Part shown: positions 46,156 to 54,952 of the stretch, in pieces | How the letters are laid out: each line of letters opens with the position of its first letter | Numbering within the stretch: position 1 is the first letter of the stretch | NCBI GenBank assembly: GCA_016722295.1 | Contig: JADKGL010000027.1 | Coordinates: 1-64,000, forward strand | Reading direction: 5' to 3' | Source: Saprospiraceae bacterium | Lineage (GTDB): Bacteria > Bacteroidota > Bacteroidia > Chitinophagales > Saprospiraceae | DNA: 64,000 nt | Notes under the pieces: model-generated | Database searches by the model: none | Seen by the model: the letters and a program-made list of their open reading frames with translations, nothing else | Told to the model about the DNA's origin: nothing | Program-made: the position numbers and the translations under genes

Positions 46156-46788
46156 ATGAAAACAGGGTTGAAATTATTTTTTGCAGGATTATTCCTAACA
46201 TTCATGGCATGTGAAAAACAAAGCGAAACAATTGTAGAAGAGTTTGATTATTCACTTGAATTTGAATCATTAGCGAGTGCTGATTTTCAGTATGACAACT
46301 TCATTGAAGCATCAGCAAGAGATCCAAAACACAAAGGAAAAAGAGATTCTATTAAACATGGTAGAGGAGGAAAAGGATTAGTGATTACATTTGATGAATT
46401 GCCACAAGCAGCTAAAGATTATGTGACTACAAATTCTTCTCAAGATAGCGTAAGACGTATTGTAAAAGTTACAGCTGCAGATGGAACAGTAAAGTACATT
46501 GTAGCATTGACTAATGGAACAATATTAATCTTCGATGAAAGTGGAGTTTTGTTAGAAACTAAAACAAAAGTGGATCGCCATGTTGAAGTATTGTTTACTG
46601 ATTTGCCTCAAGCAGTTCAGGATTCAATAAATGCAAAATTCGATGTGACAAAAATCTTACATTTTTATAAAGTAACATTGCGTGATGGAAAGATCATCTA
46701 TGTGTTTAGATTGGAAGATGGAACAAGAGTAGCAATGGATGAAACGGGAGCAATCGTTGCTGAGCCGAAGAGAAAAAGAAGAAAGTAA
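46156..46788 (+). CDS. Lipoprotein with two PepSY-like repeats
   Basis: 210 residues; lipobox FMAC, so membrane-anchored in the periplasm or outer membrane. Two related units follow a basic linker: ITFDELPQAAKDYV ... VKVTAADGTVKYIVALTNGTILIFDESGVLLE and VLFTDLPQAVQDSI ... YKVTLRDGKIIYVFRLEDGTRVAMDETGAIVAE. This LP-x-A ... DG-x-x-Y/F ... D-x-x-G layout is the PepSY-like domain (beta-lactamase-inhibitor-like PF11396), of unproven function. The tail is strongly basic (PKRKRRK). A strong terminator follows 26 bp after the stop, so it is monocistronic. Confidence 0.8.
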   Translation: MKTGLKLFFAGLFLTFMACEKQSETIVEEFDYSLEFESLASADFQYDNFIEASARDPKHKGKRDSIKHGRGGKGLVITFDELPQAAKDYVTTNSSQDSVRRIVKVTAADGTVKYIVALTNGTILIFDESGVLLETKTKVDRHVEVLFTDLPQAVQDSINAKFDVTKILHFYKVTLRDGKIIYVFRLEDGTRVAMDETGAIVAEPKRKRRK

Positions 46789-46813
46789 TTAAGTAGAATA
46801 TGAGGGATTGTTT

Positions 46814-46842
46814 AAAGCCTGTTCGAAAGAGCAGGCTTTTTT
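46814..46842 (+). terminator. Intrinsic terminator after the PepSY-like lipoprotein gene
   Basis: AAAGCCTGTTC-GAAA-GAGCAGGCTTT: an 11 bp stem (one G-U pair) with a GAAA tetraloop and a following T6 tract. Confidence 0.9.
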
Positions 46843-46912
46843 CGTTGTGAGATTGTATGATATTGATTATCAATGTGATAAGATTAAATTAATACATGTC
46901 ATAATTTCTGTT

Positions 46913-46920
46913 TAAATTTG
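46913..46920 (+). promoter_or_regulatory. Predicted -7 box for the glycosyltransferase-epimerase pair
   Basis: TAAATTTG, exact consensus, 34 bp before the ATG at 46955. Confidence 0.5.
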
Positions 46921-46954
46921 CTATACGCTTTGCGATAAATACAACTAATAAGAA

Positions 46955-47890
46955 ATGCGATATTCGATCCTAGTACCTGTCTATAATAGTTCAATGATTT
47001 TAAGTGACCTGCTTAAAGCTATTGAAGAAACTAGACAAAAAGAAAATTGGGATTTAGAACTAGTTTTGGTTGAAGATGGAAGCAAGGACAATAGTTTCGA
47101 AGTCATAGAGCAGTTGGCAAAAGAATACCACTATATTAAAGGTATCAAACTAGCTCGAAATTTTGGTCATCAGGCTGCAGTAAGGACAGCATTAAATTAT
47201 GTTACGGGTGATTATATAGCGATCATCGATGATGATATGCAAGATCCTCCAGATTTGTTGCCGAGATTTTTTCAACAATTGGATCAAGGCTTTGATGTGG
47301 CTTATGGTGTGCGTCGTAAACGCAAAGAGCATTTTTTAAAAGTTACTCTGTATAATTTGTTTTATCGTTTTCTGCAGAAAATTAGTTCAGTTCATATTCC
47401 CTTAGACAGTGGCGATTTTTGTGTTATGAAAAAGAGAGTTGTGTCTAATATGATCCAACTACAAGAGAGAAATCCATTTTTGAGAGGTATTCGAGCATGG
47501 GTAGGATTTAAGCAGATTGGACTTGAATACGAAAGACACGCAAGAGCAAAAGGAGAATCAGGATACACCTTTAGAAAGCTTATAAAAATAGCAATGGATG
47601 GAATTTTTGCATTTTCATCGCTACCTATAAAAATAATTTCCATTACAGGATTTTTAGGGCTTTCATTTTCAATATTATATTCTATTTATATTTTATGGGT
47701 GTATTTGACCAAAGGAATACAATCACAAGGATTTTTAACACTTGTATTGATGATCGCATTTTTTAATTCATTGATTTTAATTTGTCTCGGCATAATTGGT
47801 GAATATGTGATCAAAATATATGACGAGACAAGAGCAAGACCATACAGCGTCATTGAAAAAACCATTAATATTTCAAATCCAAATTCATGA
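46955..47890 (+). CDS. Family 2 glycosyltransferase, polyprenyl-phosphate sugar transferase type
   Basis: Membrane-associated GT-A enzyme of the dolichol-phosphate mannosyltransferase/GtrB/ArnC group, which loads a sugar from an NDP-sugar on to undecaprenyl phosphate. 311 residues: VPVYNSSMILSDLLKAIE, LVEDGSKDNS, GHQAAVRTAL, the metal-binding DDDMQDPPDLLP, SGDFCVMKKRVV and RG-IRAWVGFKQIG, then two C-terminal TM helices (about 225-250 and 262-290). Its stop overlaps the epimerase ATG by 4 bp, so both probably work on the same surface glycan. The sugar cannot be told. Confidence 0.9.
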   Translation: MRYSILVPVYNSSMILSDLLKAIEETRQKENWDLELVLVEDGSKDNSFEVIEQLAKEYHYIKGIKLARNFGHQAAVRTALNYVTGDYIAIIDDDMQDPPDLLPRFFQQLDQGFDVAYGVRRKRKEHFLKVTLYNLFYRFLQKISSVHIPLDSGDFCVMKKRVVSNMIQLQERNPFLRGIRAWVGFKQIGLEYERHARAKGESGYTFRKLIKIAMDGIFAFSSLPIKIISITGFLGLSFSILYSIYILWVYLTKGIQSQGFLTLVLMIAFFNSLILICLGIIGEYVIKIYDETRARPYSVIEKTINISNPNS

Positions 47891-48801
47891 AGATCGTTGT
47901 CATTGGAGCTAGTGGATTTGTAGGGAAAAATTTGTGCGATGCATTGATCAAGAACAAGCAGAATGATATTGTTTGCTTGAGTAAAAATGGGATAAACGAG
48001 ACAGAAAATTTGCGATCAATCATCGGCACCTTTGAAGATCAGGAGTTAATAAATAAATTATTGTACAAAGCAGATTTAGTTTATCATTTAGTTTCAGGAT
48101 CGATACCATCTTCATCGTGGGACAATCCATGGATAGAAATAGAAGGTAATCTAATTCCTACACTCCACTTGATTGAATCTTGTGCAGCGCATCATGTTAA
48201 GAAAATTGTATTTGTTTCGAGTGCAGGGACTGTATATGGAAAATCTGATCAGATGCTAGATGAGAATGCTACCACAGCGCCTTTTTCTCCTTATGGCATC
48301 ATTAAAAATACGATTGAAAACTTTCTTCGATTTGCTTTTGAAAAATATCAAATTCACTACGATATTTTTCGCGTGTCCAATATCTACGGCGAAGGACAAA
48401 ATATAAAAAAAGGTCTCGGCATCATTAATATTGTATTAGATAAAATATTGAATAATGAGGAGATCCAAATCTTCGGCGACGGTAAGAATGTAAAAAACTA
48501 TATTTATATTCAAGATGTAGTATATTTTCTACAAGATGTAGTAAATCGCAATTTGGATGACAATCAAATATATAATTTGAGTTCAGATCAATACGCATCA
48601 ATACTAGATATAATTCAGTTAGCTGAGAAAATATCTGGTGCGAAGGCAAGAATTAATTTTATAGAGAGCAAAAAGAGCGACAATCAATTCATCCAACTCG
48701 ACCATTCAAAACTGATGCAAACATATCCTGAATTTTCTTTCACAAGTTTGGAAGCTGGAATGCGAAAAACTTGGGAGGTTCTGTTGGAGAGTGGGAAGTG
48801 A
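47887..48801 (+). CDS. NAD-dependent sugar epimerase/dehydratase (extended SDR)
   Basis: 304-residue extended short-chain dehydrogenase of the UDP-glucose 4-epimerase-like group. The NAD-binding GASGFVG is at residues 7-13, the catalytic Ser-Tyr-Lys is visible as VSSAGTVYG and SPYGIIKN, and the sugar-binding region is RVSNIYGEGQN ... IFGDGKNVKNYIYIQDVV. It supplies or modifies an NDP-sugar for the upstream glycosyltransferase, to which it is translationally coupled (ATGA overlap). Specificity cannot be told from sequence alone. Confidence 0.88.
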   Translation: MKIVVIGASGFVGKNLCDALIKNKQNDIVCLSKNGINETENLRSIIGTFEDQELINKLLYKADLVYHLVSGSIPSSSWDNPWIEIEGNLIPTLHLIESCAAHHVKKIVFVSSAGTVYGKSDQMLDENATTAPFSPYGIIKNTIENFLRFAFEKYQIHYDIFRVSNIYGEGQNIKKGLGIINIVLDKILNNEEIQIFGDGKNVKNYIYIQDVVYFLQDVVNRNLDDNQIYNLSSDQYASILDIIQLAEKISGAKARINFIESKKSDNQFIQLDHSKLMQTYPEFSFTSLEAGMRKTWEVLLESGK

Positions 48802-48929
48802 TATTACTTGAGTTTAACATTGGGTTTTTAGCAAGTTATTACTATATAAATATTTGAGTTTTTAAAAGCAGGAAATAAATTTCCAGATTTTTGGTAATTA
48901 TAAAAGTAGTTTGTATTTTGTATGCTTAA

Positions 48930-50294
48930 ATGATGTTTATGAAGAAACTTATTTCCATAGTAATTCTTTTAACTTTTATTTTAGCCTGCAATAAACAAGA
49001 GGATTTTAGTCCCAAATCAATAAAGCAAATTTCTGCACTCTATCAACCTGATTTGAGACCTCTTTCTGAGTTAAGGTTAGCCCTTTCTAAAACAGTAGCT
49101 AGTGGTCTAAATGACTCTAAGTTTAGAGAGTATATTCAAAAAACATCTAGGGCAAATACGACTAGAGGATTTAATGAAATTCTCCTTGAAGTACATAAAA
49201 GAGATATTATAAAGGACAATTTAAGTCTAGAAGCATTCTTAAAGCAACATGTGCCTTCAGATGCAAAGGAAATATTTGGAGATTCACTTTTTCATTTTTT
49301 ATATAGAGATGATCCCTGTGTGGTAATTAAAATTCCAGACATTTTTTATGATTACAAATGGGATATTCATAGAGTTAACCCTATGGTATATGCAGGAGTG
49401 CCTTCTGAAATATTGAATCCTCCATATTTTGCTTTTCACGCTTCAGGATATCAAGAGGAATTTATTGACACATGGTTTCCAACCCATTTTTATATTACAG
49501 TTAAATTAAGTGAAGATTATTCTCTATACGATATCAACACATGGAATAATGAAAAAAATATTAATTTAGACGAAGTATTACCACAAGCTTTTGTGGGTGG
49601 ATGTTGGGATAAATTAGAAGAGATAATTTCCAAATCTGGAATAGCCTATGGCAATGATCCAAATAGAAAATATATCCATCGCTTTAAAGCATTTGAAATT
49701 TGGAGAGAGCATTGTTCATACAAAGGACCTCTATTAATGAATAATCCTTGTGGAAAACCGAATTTAAGAGATTGCGTAGGTCCAGGAGAATCAAAGTTGA
49801 TATTAAAATCATATAAAGTACACAACGAGATTCTATTTCTCCTTGCGAATAATAAATTTGGTGATTCATTTTTTTGGTATTGTAATTTTTTAAATAAACT
49901 GACAGGAGAATCAACATTAACTTGTCTTCCAGCAATTCGATATATTAATTTAAATACAAGGAAAGTAATTTTGAAAGAAAAATTTGTTACTAAAAATTTC
50001 GAATGTATAGGCAAAGTATTAATTCCTTCAATGGAGATAGATTATGGTAAAAATGATCAGATAAATGAAATAGAGATTGGTATGGAGGTTGTTTCATCTT
50101 TTGATGAAACTCATAAAAATTTTTCAAGTTATTATTGTGTTTTTAATGATTTAGTGAAGCTACCACAAATACCTCATGTTCCGTTCCAAATGAGTGCTAC
50201 AATCTATGTCCCCGAGCAACGAGATGCTGTTGGATATTCAGATACTCCACCATTAATATATTCTATAGCTTCTGATATTTATTTTGTTTACTAA
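48930..50294 (+). CDS. Lipoprotein of unknown function
   Basis: 454 residues beginning MMFMKK, with an equally good start at the third Met (48939). Lipobox FILAC, so surface or periplasmic lipoprotein. The body has no family I recognise: an alpha-helical N-region (about 45-125), then a Tyr/Trp-rich part with several Cys (FVGGCWDKLEEI, WREHCSYKGPLLMNNPCGKPNLRDCVGPGE) and a beta-rich C-terminus. The promoter and first codons of this gene recur about 65 bp after its stop, which suggests it once had a tandem paralogue. Base usage is AT-rich like its surroundings. Confidence 0.72.
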   Translation: MMFMKKLISIVILLTFILACNKQEDFSPKSIKQISALYQPDLRPLSELRLALSKTVASGLNDSKFREYIQKTSRANTTRGFNEILLEVHKRDIIKDNLSLEAFLKQHVPSDAKEIFGDSLFHFLYRDDPCVVIKIPDIFYDYKWDIHRVNPMVYAGVPSEILNPPYFAFHASGYQEEFIDTWFPTHFYITVKLSEDYSLYDINTWNNEKNINLDEVLPQAFVGGCWDKLEEIISKSGIAYGNDPNRKYIHRFKAFEIWREHCSYKGPLLMNNPCGKPNLRDCVGPGESKLILKSYKVHNEILFLLANNKFGDSFFWYCNFLNKLTGESTLTCLPAIRYINLNTRKVILKEKFVTKNFECIGKVLIPSMEIDYGKNDQINEIEIGMEVVSSFDETHKNFSSYYCVFNDLVKLPQIPHVPFQMSATIYVPEQRDAVGYSDTPPLIYSIASDIYFVY

Positions 50295-50315
50295 TATTTA
50301 GTTTAGGACAATGAA

Positions 50316-50400
50316 GTTTATATTTTTGAATAAAAGAAATATTGTATTTTACAAGCTCAAATGATGTTTATGAAGAAACTTACAATCATAGATAGTTCTA
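50316..50400 (+). repeat. Truncated second copy of the lipoprotein leader and first codons
   Basis: A 24 bp perfect match (48928-48951 and 50359-50382) covers the start codons and MMFMKKL. Upstream similarity continues through TTGTATTTT (from 48911 and 50342). After MKKL the copy runs TIIDSSRWL and stops, so it is a 5' fragment of a deleted paralogue. Confidence 0.65.
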
Positions 50401-50430
50401 GATGGTTATAGTATTAGTTTTAATTCAATA

Positions 50431-50466
50431 AAAAAAAGCCCAACCATTTCTGATTGAGCTTTCTTT
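50431..50466 (-). terminator. Intrinsic terminator of the mscS-type gene
   Basis: On the minus strand, AAAGCTCAATC and GGTTGGGCTTT pair fully when G-U wobbles are allowed, and a T7 tract follows. It lies 36 bp beyond the stop of the MscS-type gene. Confidence 0.75.
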
Positions 50467-50501
50467 AGTTTTCACTTAAAATCCCTTGTTTATAAAAATT
50501 C

Positions 50502-51335
50502 TTATTTATTGATGATCACTCTGTGTGGTATCGGACCAGGAATATTGTTTGCATCAAATGCATTTTTCACTTTTTCTTGAGCTCCGAAAAATACATCCCA
50601 ATAATCTGCTTGTGCGCAATATGGACGGATAGCCAATGTAGTCATCCCATCAGCCACTTTCAGTACATTCACTTCAGGAGCTGGAGTTCGGAGCACTTTT
50701 GGATGTGACAACATTGCTTCAGTAGCCACTGCTCTCGCTTTCTCTATACTTACAGATGGATCTACTGCCATAATTAAATCAACTCTTAGATTTCCGTGAG
50801 TAGTGTAATTCACTATTGTTCCTGTGGATAATGCGCCATTGGCCAAAATGACGGTTTTGTTTTCTGGAGTCAATAAGAATGTATTGAATATACCTTGCTC
50901 GATGACATTACCTACATGACCTTGTGCTTCGATGAGATCTCCTAGTTTGAAGGGTTTGAATATCAACATCATCACGCCTCCTGCAAAATTGCCCAATGTG
51001 CCATTCAATGCAGCTCCAACACCTACTGCAAGACCAGCTAGGATTGCAGCAAAAGAGGTTAGATTTACTCCTAGCATTCCAAAAATGGTCAGAATCAAAA
51101 GGATACTCAATAATACTTTAACTAGAGAATACAAGAACGACTGTAGAGATGGATCGAATTTTCTGATTTCTAAGGCCTTTTTTAACAGCCCACAGATCCA
51201 TTTGATGATCAATGATCCAATGAGATAAACCAGTACGGCACCTATCAATTTTGGGAGATAAGTATAGCCCATGTCAATGATTTTTGACATAAATCCTGTC
51301 GAAGAGTCCAATGCTCCAGTTAATTGTAATAACAT
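50502..51335 (-). CDS. Small-conductance mechanosensitive channel, MscS family
   Basis: Inner-membrane tension-gated channel protecting against hypo-osmotic shock. 277 residues with three TM helices: TM1 about 26-48, TM2 about 68-90 and the pore helix TM3 (GLAVGVGAALNGTLGNFAGGVMMLIFKPF, about 95-125, Gly/Ala-rich as in E. coli MscS). The beta domain and C-terminal alpha/beta domain follow (GDLIEAQGHVGNVIEQGIFNTFL, NKTVILANGALS). Standard minimal MscS length. The 251 bp upstream to the next gene show nothing else. Confidence 0.95.
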   Translation of the reverse strand: MLLQLTGALDSSTGFMSKIIDMGYTYLPKLIGAVLVYLIGSLIIKWICGLLKKALEIRKFDPSLQSFLYSLVKVLLSILLILTIFGMLGVNLTSFAAILAGLAVGVGAALNGTLGNFAGGVMMLIFKPFKLGDLIEAQGHVGNVIEQGIFNTFLLTPENKTVILANGALSTGTIVNYTTHGNLRVDLIMAVDPSVSIEKARAVATEAMLSHPKVLRTPAPEVNVLKVADGMTTLAIRPYCAQADYWDVFFGAQEKVKNAFDANNIPGPIPHRVIINK

Positions 51336-51586
51336 ATAGATAAAAGGTTTAATAATTTACAAAATATTTCGATTGCAGAGCAGTTATTGCTTTGCATTTA
51401 ATTCAATAAAAATTCATTGGGGTAAAAGTTATTATTAAGACTATCAAAATTCTACTGTGTCACATTAAATGGGATAAATAAATAAGGAATATTTAACAAT
51501 TCTAACAATAAATTTGAAATTTGGGCGTAATTTTAGACAAAATACTATGCTTTTAATCTAATGACAAAATATTTAAATATTTTCTT

Positions 51587-51967
51587 ATGAAATACTTTGG
51601 ACTCTTATTTTTGATTTTAATCTGTACTTCCTGTTCTAAAGAAGGACAACATGATAGTACTAATGTGGTTGGTGAATGGAGGTGGATTTCCTCTATTGGC
51701 GGCATAGGAGGTTGGACATTGACGCCCAAAACGGAAGGATTCACGAAGAAATTAAAATTTACTGATCACGATTTTTTAATGTTTAAAAATGATACCTTAA
51801 TAGAGTCAACTGTTTATAGTTTAAATGAAATTAATGACTCGACTAGAGGAAAGTTTTTTCTCTTAAAAAGTAGCAATGGACTCCAGTATGAATTGGTACT
51901 ACAACAGTCTAAATTGGAATTGATAGAAAGTTGTTATGATTGCTATGTTCATTTTTATGAGCGATAA
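51587..51967 (+). CDS. Small lipocalin-like lipoprotein of unknown function
   Basis: 126 residues; lipobox ICTSC. The segment VVGEWRWISSIGGIGGWTLTPKTEG is the start of a lipocalin-like domain common in Bacteroidota lipoproteins, followed by short strands (KLKFTDHDFLMFKNDTLIESTVYSL, YELVLQQSKLELIESC). A C-x-x-C pair (CYDC) lies near the end. Ligand unknown. Confidence 0.72.
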   Translation: MKYFGLLFLILICTSCSKEGQHDSTNVVGEWRWISSIGGIGGWTLTPKTEGFTKKLKFTDHDFLMFKNDTLIESTVYSLNEINDSTRGKFFLLKSSNGLQYELVLQQSKLELIESCYDCYVHFYER

Positions 51968-52064
51968 GCGTTTCTATTATTTTGAATTTATAAATTTATA
52001 TTTTATTAATAGTTAAACTAAATTTTTCATTTCATCGTTATAATCAATTAGTTAGCTGTTGTAG

Positions 52065-53321
52065 ATGGTGAATATTCAGAAATTTTTATTATTGTTGTTA
52101 GTACATTTCTGCATGAATGTGTATTCACAAGATATGAAACCCATCGATACGATATATAATCCACTAGTAAAGTCAATTTATTTTAGACAAAATGGTGAAA
52201 TAGTAATACATCCTATTTTTTTTGTCGATAGAGAAAAATCTACTTTGCTTGAATTTGATCTCATTGAAGGTTCACCGAGAAACCTTCATTATTCATTGTA
52301 TCATTACGATCGATATTGGACTCCATCTGAAATTGAATTTGGAGAAGCAATTCAGGGTTTTGAAGAGCAAGAGATAACGAATTTTCGAACCTCGAAACAG
52401 ACACTGGTCCCTTACGTTCATTATTCGCTTTATTTGCCAGATCAACAATGGAGTTTTCGCATCACAGGCAATTATTTGTTGGTGGTTTATGATCGCGAAG
52501 GGGGATTACTATTTACACGTAGATTATTTGTAACCTCTAATTCATTTGGGATCGAAGCAAAATTTATAAGTCCAACTAGTGCAGAACTGTTTCGATCTCA
52601 TATAGCAATTGACTTTGCGTTAAAGACCAATCAATTCAAGATTATTAATCCGGTTAAAGAACTAAGTGTTCAGATCATCCAAAATGAAGACTTCAATACA
52701 CGAAAAGTACTTGGTGAGCCAAGTTTTTTTTCACCCAACAATATTCATTATAAATCTATAGATGGTATTGTGTTTGGAGGTATGAAAGAATATCGAAGAA
52801 AGGACATTCGCACTACTGTTCATCTCACACAAGACATCGATTATTGGGACGAACGAGATGGAAATTTCCATTGTTGGTTAGAGCATGACATCGTTAGAGC
52901 ACACAAGCCCTATTATACCGAAACTGATATCAATGGGAGATATATTTGCATTAGCAACGATGTGCCAGAAGATGAAGTGAGATCAGATTATGTGATGGCC
53001 CATTTCACTCTGAATTCCAATACAGAGTATGATGAACCGATTTATATTTATGGTGCTTTGACAGATTACCAATGTAAAGAGGAATTCCGAATGAACTATG
53101 ATGCTGTTAAAAGAGCTTATTTGGGTCAAGTTTTACTTAAAAATGGATTCTATAATTTTATGTATGCCACCAAAGATTCTGATGGCTTGATTAGTACAGA
53201 GTCCATGGAAGGCAATTGGTATGAGACGGAGAATGAGTATATGATTCTATGCTATTATCGTCCCCATGGCGGAAGATATGACCAGCTCGTTTTAGCATCT
53301 GTCCTGAATTCTAACAGGTAA
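52065..53321 (+). CDS. Type IX secretion system plug-domain protein (DUF5103)
   Basis: 418-residue exported protein with a signal peptide (MVNIQKFLLLLLVHFCMNVYSQ). The body matches DUF5103, described as the T9SS plug protein that occludes the SprA translocon pore: IKSIYFRQNGE-like opening (LVKSIYFRQNGEIVIHP), LHYSLYHYDRYWTPSEIEF, EITNFRTSKQTLVPYVHYSLYLP, GNYLLVVYD, and a C-terminal YGALTDYQCKEEFRMNYD ... NFMYA region. This is consistent with the several T9SS cargo proteins in the window. It stands alone with no other T9SS component adjacent. Confidence 0.88.
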   Translation: MVNIQKFLLLLLVHFCMNVYSQDMKPIDTIYNPLVKSIYFRQNGEIVIHPIFFVDREKSTLLEFDLIEGSPRNLHYSLYHYDRYWTPSEIEFGEAIQGFEEQEITNFRTSKQTLVPYVHYSLYLPDQQWSFRITGNYLLVVYDREGGLLFTRRLFVTSNSFGIEAKFISPTSAELFRSHIAIDFALKTNQFKIINPVKELSVQIIQNEDFNTRKVLGEPSFFSPNNIHYKSIDGIVFGGMKEYRRKDIRTTVHLTQDIDYWDERDGNFHCWLEHDIVRAHKPYYTETDINGRYICISNDVPEDEVRSDYVMAHFTLNSNTEYDEPIYIYGALTDYQCKEEFRMNYDAVKRAYLGQVLLKNGFYNFMYATKDSDGLISTESMEGNWYETENEYMILCYYRPHGGRYDQLVLASVLNSNR

Positions 53322-53509
53322 TCAAAGAAAAAGTAGTTCATTAGTCCGAGATTTTTAGCCATTCTTCGAAAATCTAATCGGTGGCAATAAAGCTTTGCTT
53401 AATATTGTGTGAAAATTTGCTGTAAAAAAAAACAATGGATAAGGTTTCTTTTGCCAACATTTAGGTTTTCTAAATTGTCTAATGTCATTGTACTATTTAA
53501 AATTGAAAG

Positions 53510-54928
53510 ATGAAGTTAAAAATTTTACTCGCTGTGTTCACTTTGCCATGGTCACTCGGAGCACAAGACATCTGGTCACTTGAAAAATGTGTGAAATATG
53601 CTATAGAACATAATACTAGCTTAAAACTGAGTGAGCTGAATATAGGTCTTTCGGAAATAAATCTGGCAGAAAGTAAATGGCGTAGATTGCCTAATTTGAA
53701 TGCAAATCTAAATGGAGGCATAAATTTTGGAAGGAACATCGATCCAACGTCGAATGATTTTATTACAGAAAATATATTATATTCAAACTATGGAATTAAT
53801 TCAGGAGTAAGTATATTTCAAGGTGGGGCTATTACGAATACTATAAAACAAAATAAGTTAACAAAGCAAGCCAATACCTTGGATCATCAACAGAATATCA
53901 ACGATATATCACTATTTGTTGCGAATGCTTATCTGCAAGTATTGTTGGCTAAAGATCGAATTCAGATAGCAAAAAATAATGTAGAGAATGTACGAGCTCA
54001 GCTCAATCAAATGAAAAAATTAATTCAAGCTGGAGGCAAGGCAGAATCCGATGCTCTTGAAATTGAAGCCCAATTGGCAAGATCCGAACAATTGCAAATT
54101 GGAGCAAATAATGCTCTAGAACTTGCTTGGTTACAATTGAGACAAACCATGAAATTCGATCCCTCAGCTGTATTGGAGATCGAAAGAATTCCACTTGAAG
54201 AATTGGATAAAATAGTGATCAATACGTATACCGTAGAACAACTGGTCTCACATGCTATTACCACACAGCCAAACATCGCAGCTGCGAAGACAAGATTGGA
54301 AGCAGCAAAAATTTCAGAACGTATTGCAAGATCAACATACTATCCTTCCGTAGTTATGAGTGCAAATTATGGTTCTCGATATTCTGATGCTGCATTAACT
54401 CCTACAGGGTATACTTTAAAAAGACAGCAAGTGCCAGGTATTTTTATTGATGGAAAATCGGCAGTATTTGAACAGACATTACCATCTATCGAAGGAACTA
54501 AAGTGACATCATTCTCAGATCAGTTTGATCAATTTTTGGGTTATGGTGTAGGTGTTTCAATCTCTCTGCCCATATATAATAATCATTCCACTAGAACAAA
54601 TATCGCTAGGTCAAAAATTCAAATTGAAAGTAATAAATTGCAGCTAGAACAAAGCGAGGAATCGCTTCGGCAAAATATTTATCAGGCAATGACGAATTTT
54701 AAAGCTGCGCAAAAAGAGTATGAAGCAAGTGAAAAAAGTATGCTTGCAGCAAAACAATCTTTTGAGAAAACTAAAAAGCGTTTTGAAATAGGATCTGTTT
54801 CTTCCTTTGAAATGAATTTATCACAGACAAATTTCCAAAATTCAGAAATGAATTGGGTGATTTCAAAATACGACCTTGTATTCAAATCTAAAGTATTGGA
54901 TTATTATGCAGGAAAAAAAATTAATTAA
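53510..54928 (+). CDS. TolC-family outer-membrane efflux protein
   Basis: Trimeric outer-membrane channel subunit for tripartite export. 472 residues; signal peptide MKLKILLAVFTLPWSLGAQ, then the two OEP repeats: WSLEKCVKYAIEHNTSLKLSELNIGLSEINLAESKWRRLPNLNANL and a second repeat beginning VEQLVSHAITTQPNIAAAKTRLEAAKI. Long heptad-rich helices (LAKDRIQIAKNNVENVRAQLNQMKKLI) and a C-terminal GSVSSFEMNLSQTNFQNSEM follow. It is 24 bp upstream of an adaptor gene, forming an operon. Confidence 0.95.
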   Translation: MKLKILLAVFTLPWSLGAQDIWSLEKCVKYAIEHNTSLKLSELNIGLSEINLAESKWRRLPNLNANLNGGINFGRNIDPTSNDFITENILYSNYGINSGVSIFQGGAITNTIKQNKLTKQANTLDHQQNINDISLFVANAYLQVLLAKDRIQIAKNNVENVRAQLNQMKKLIQAGGKAESDALEIEAQLARSEQLQIGANNALELAWLQLRQTMKFDPSAVLEIERIPLEELDKIVINTYTVEQLVSHAITTQPNIAAAKTRLEAAKISERIARSTYYPSVVMSANYGSRYSDAALTPTGYTLKRQQVPGIFIDGKSAVFEQTLPSIEGTKVTSFSDQFDQFLGYGVGVSISLPIYNNHSTRTNIARSKIQIESNKLQLEQSEESLRQNIYQAMTNFKAAQKEYEASEKSMLAAKQSFEKTKKRFEIGSVSSFEMNLSQTNFQNSEMNWVISKYDLVFKSKVLDYYAGKKIN

Positions 54929-54952
54929 GCAGGATCATATAAAAATTTCCAA

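Noticed and set aside
49646..50014. Minus-strand frame of 122 codons inside the unknown lipoprotein gene
   Set aside because: The plus-strand frame is full length with a lipobox and start; the antisense peptide shows no family features.
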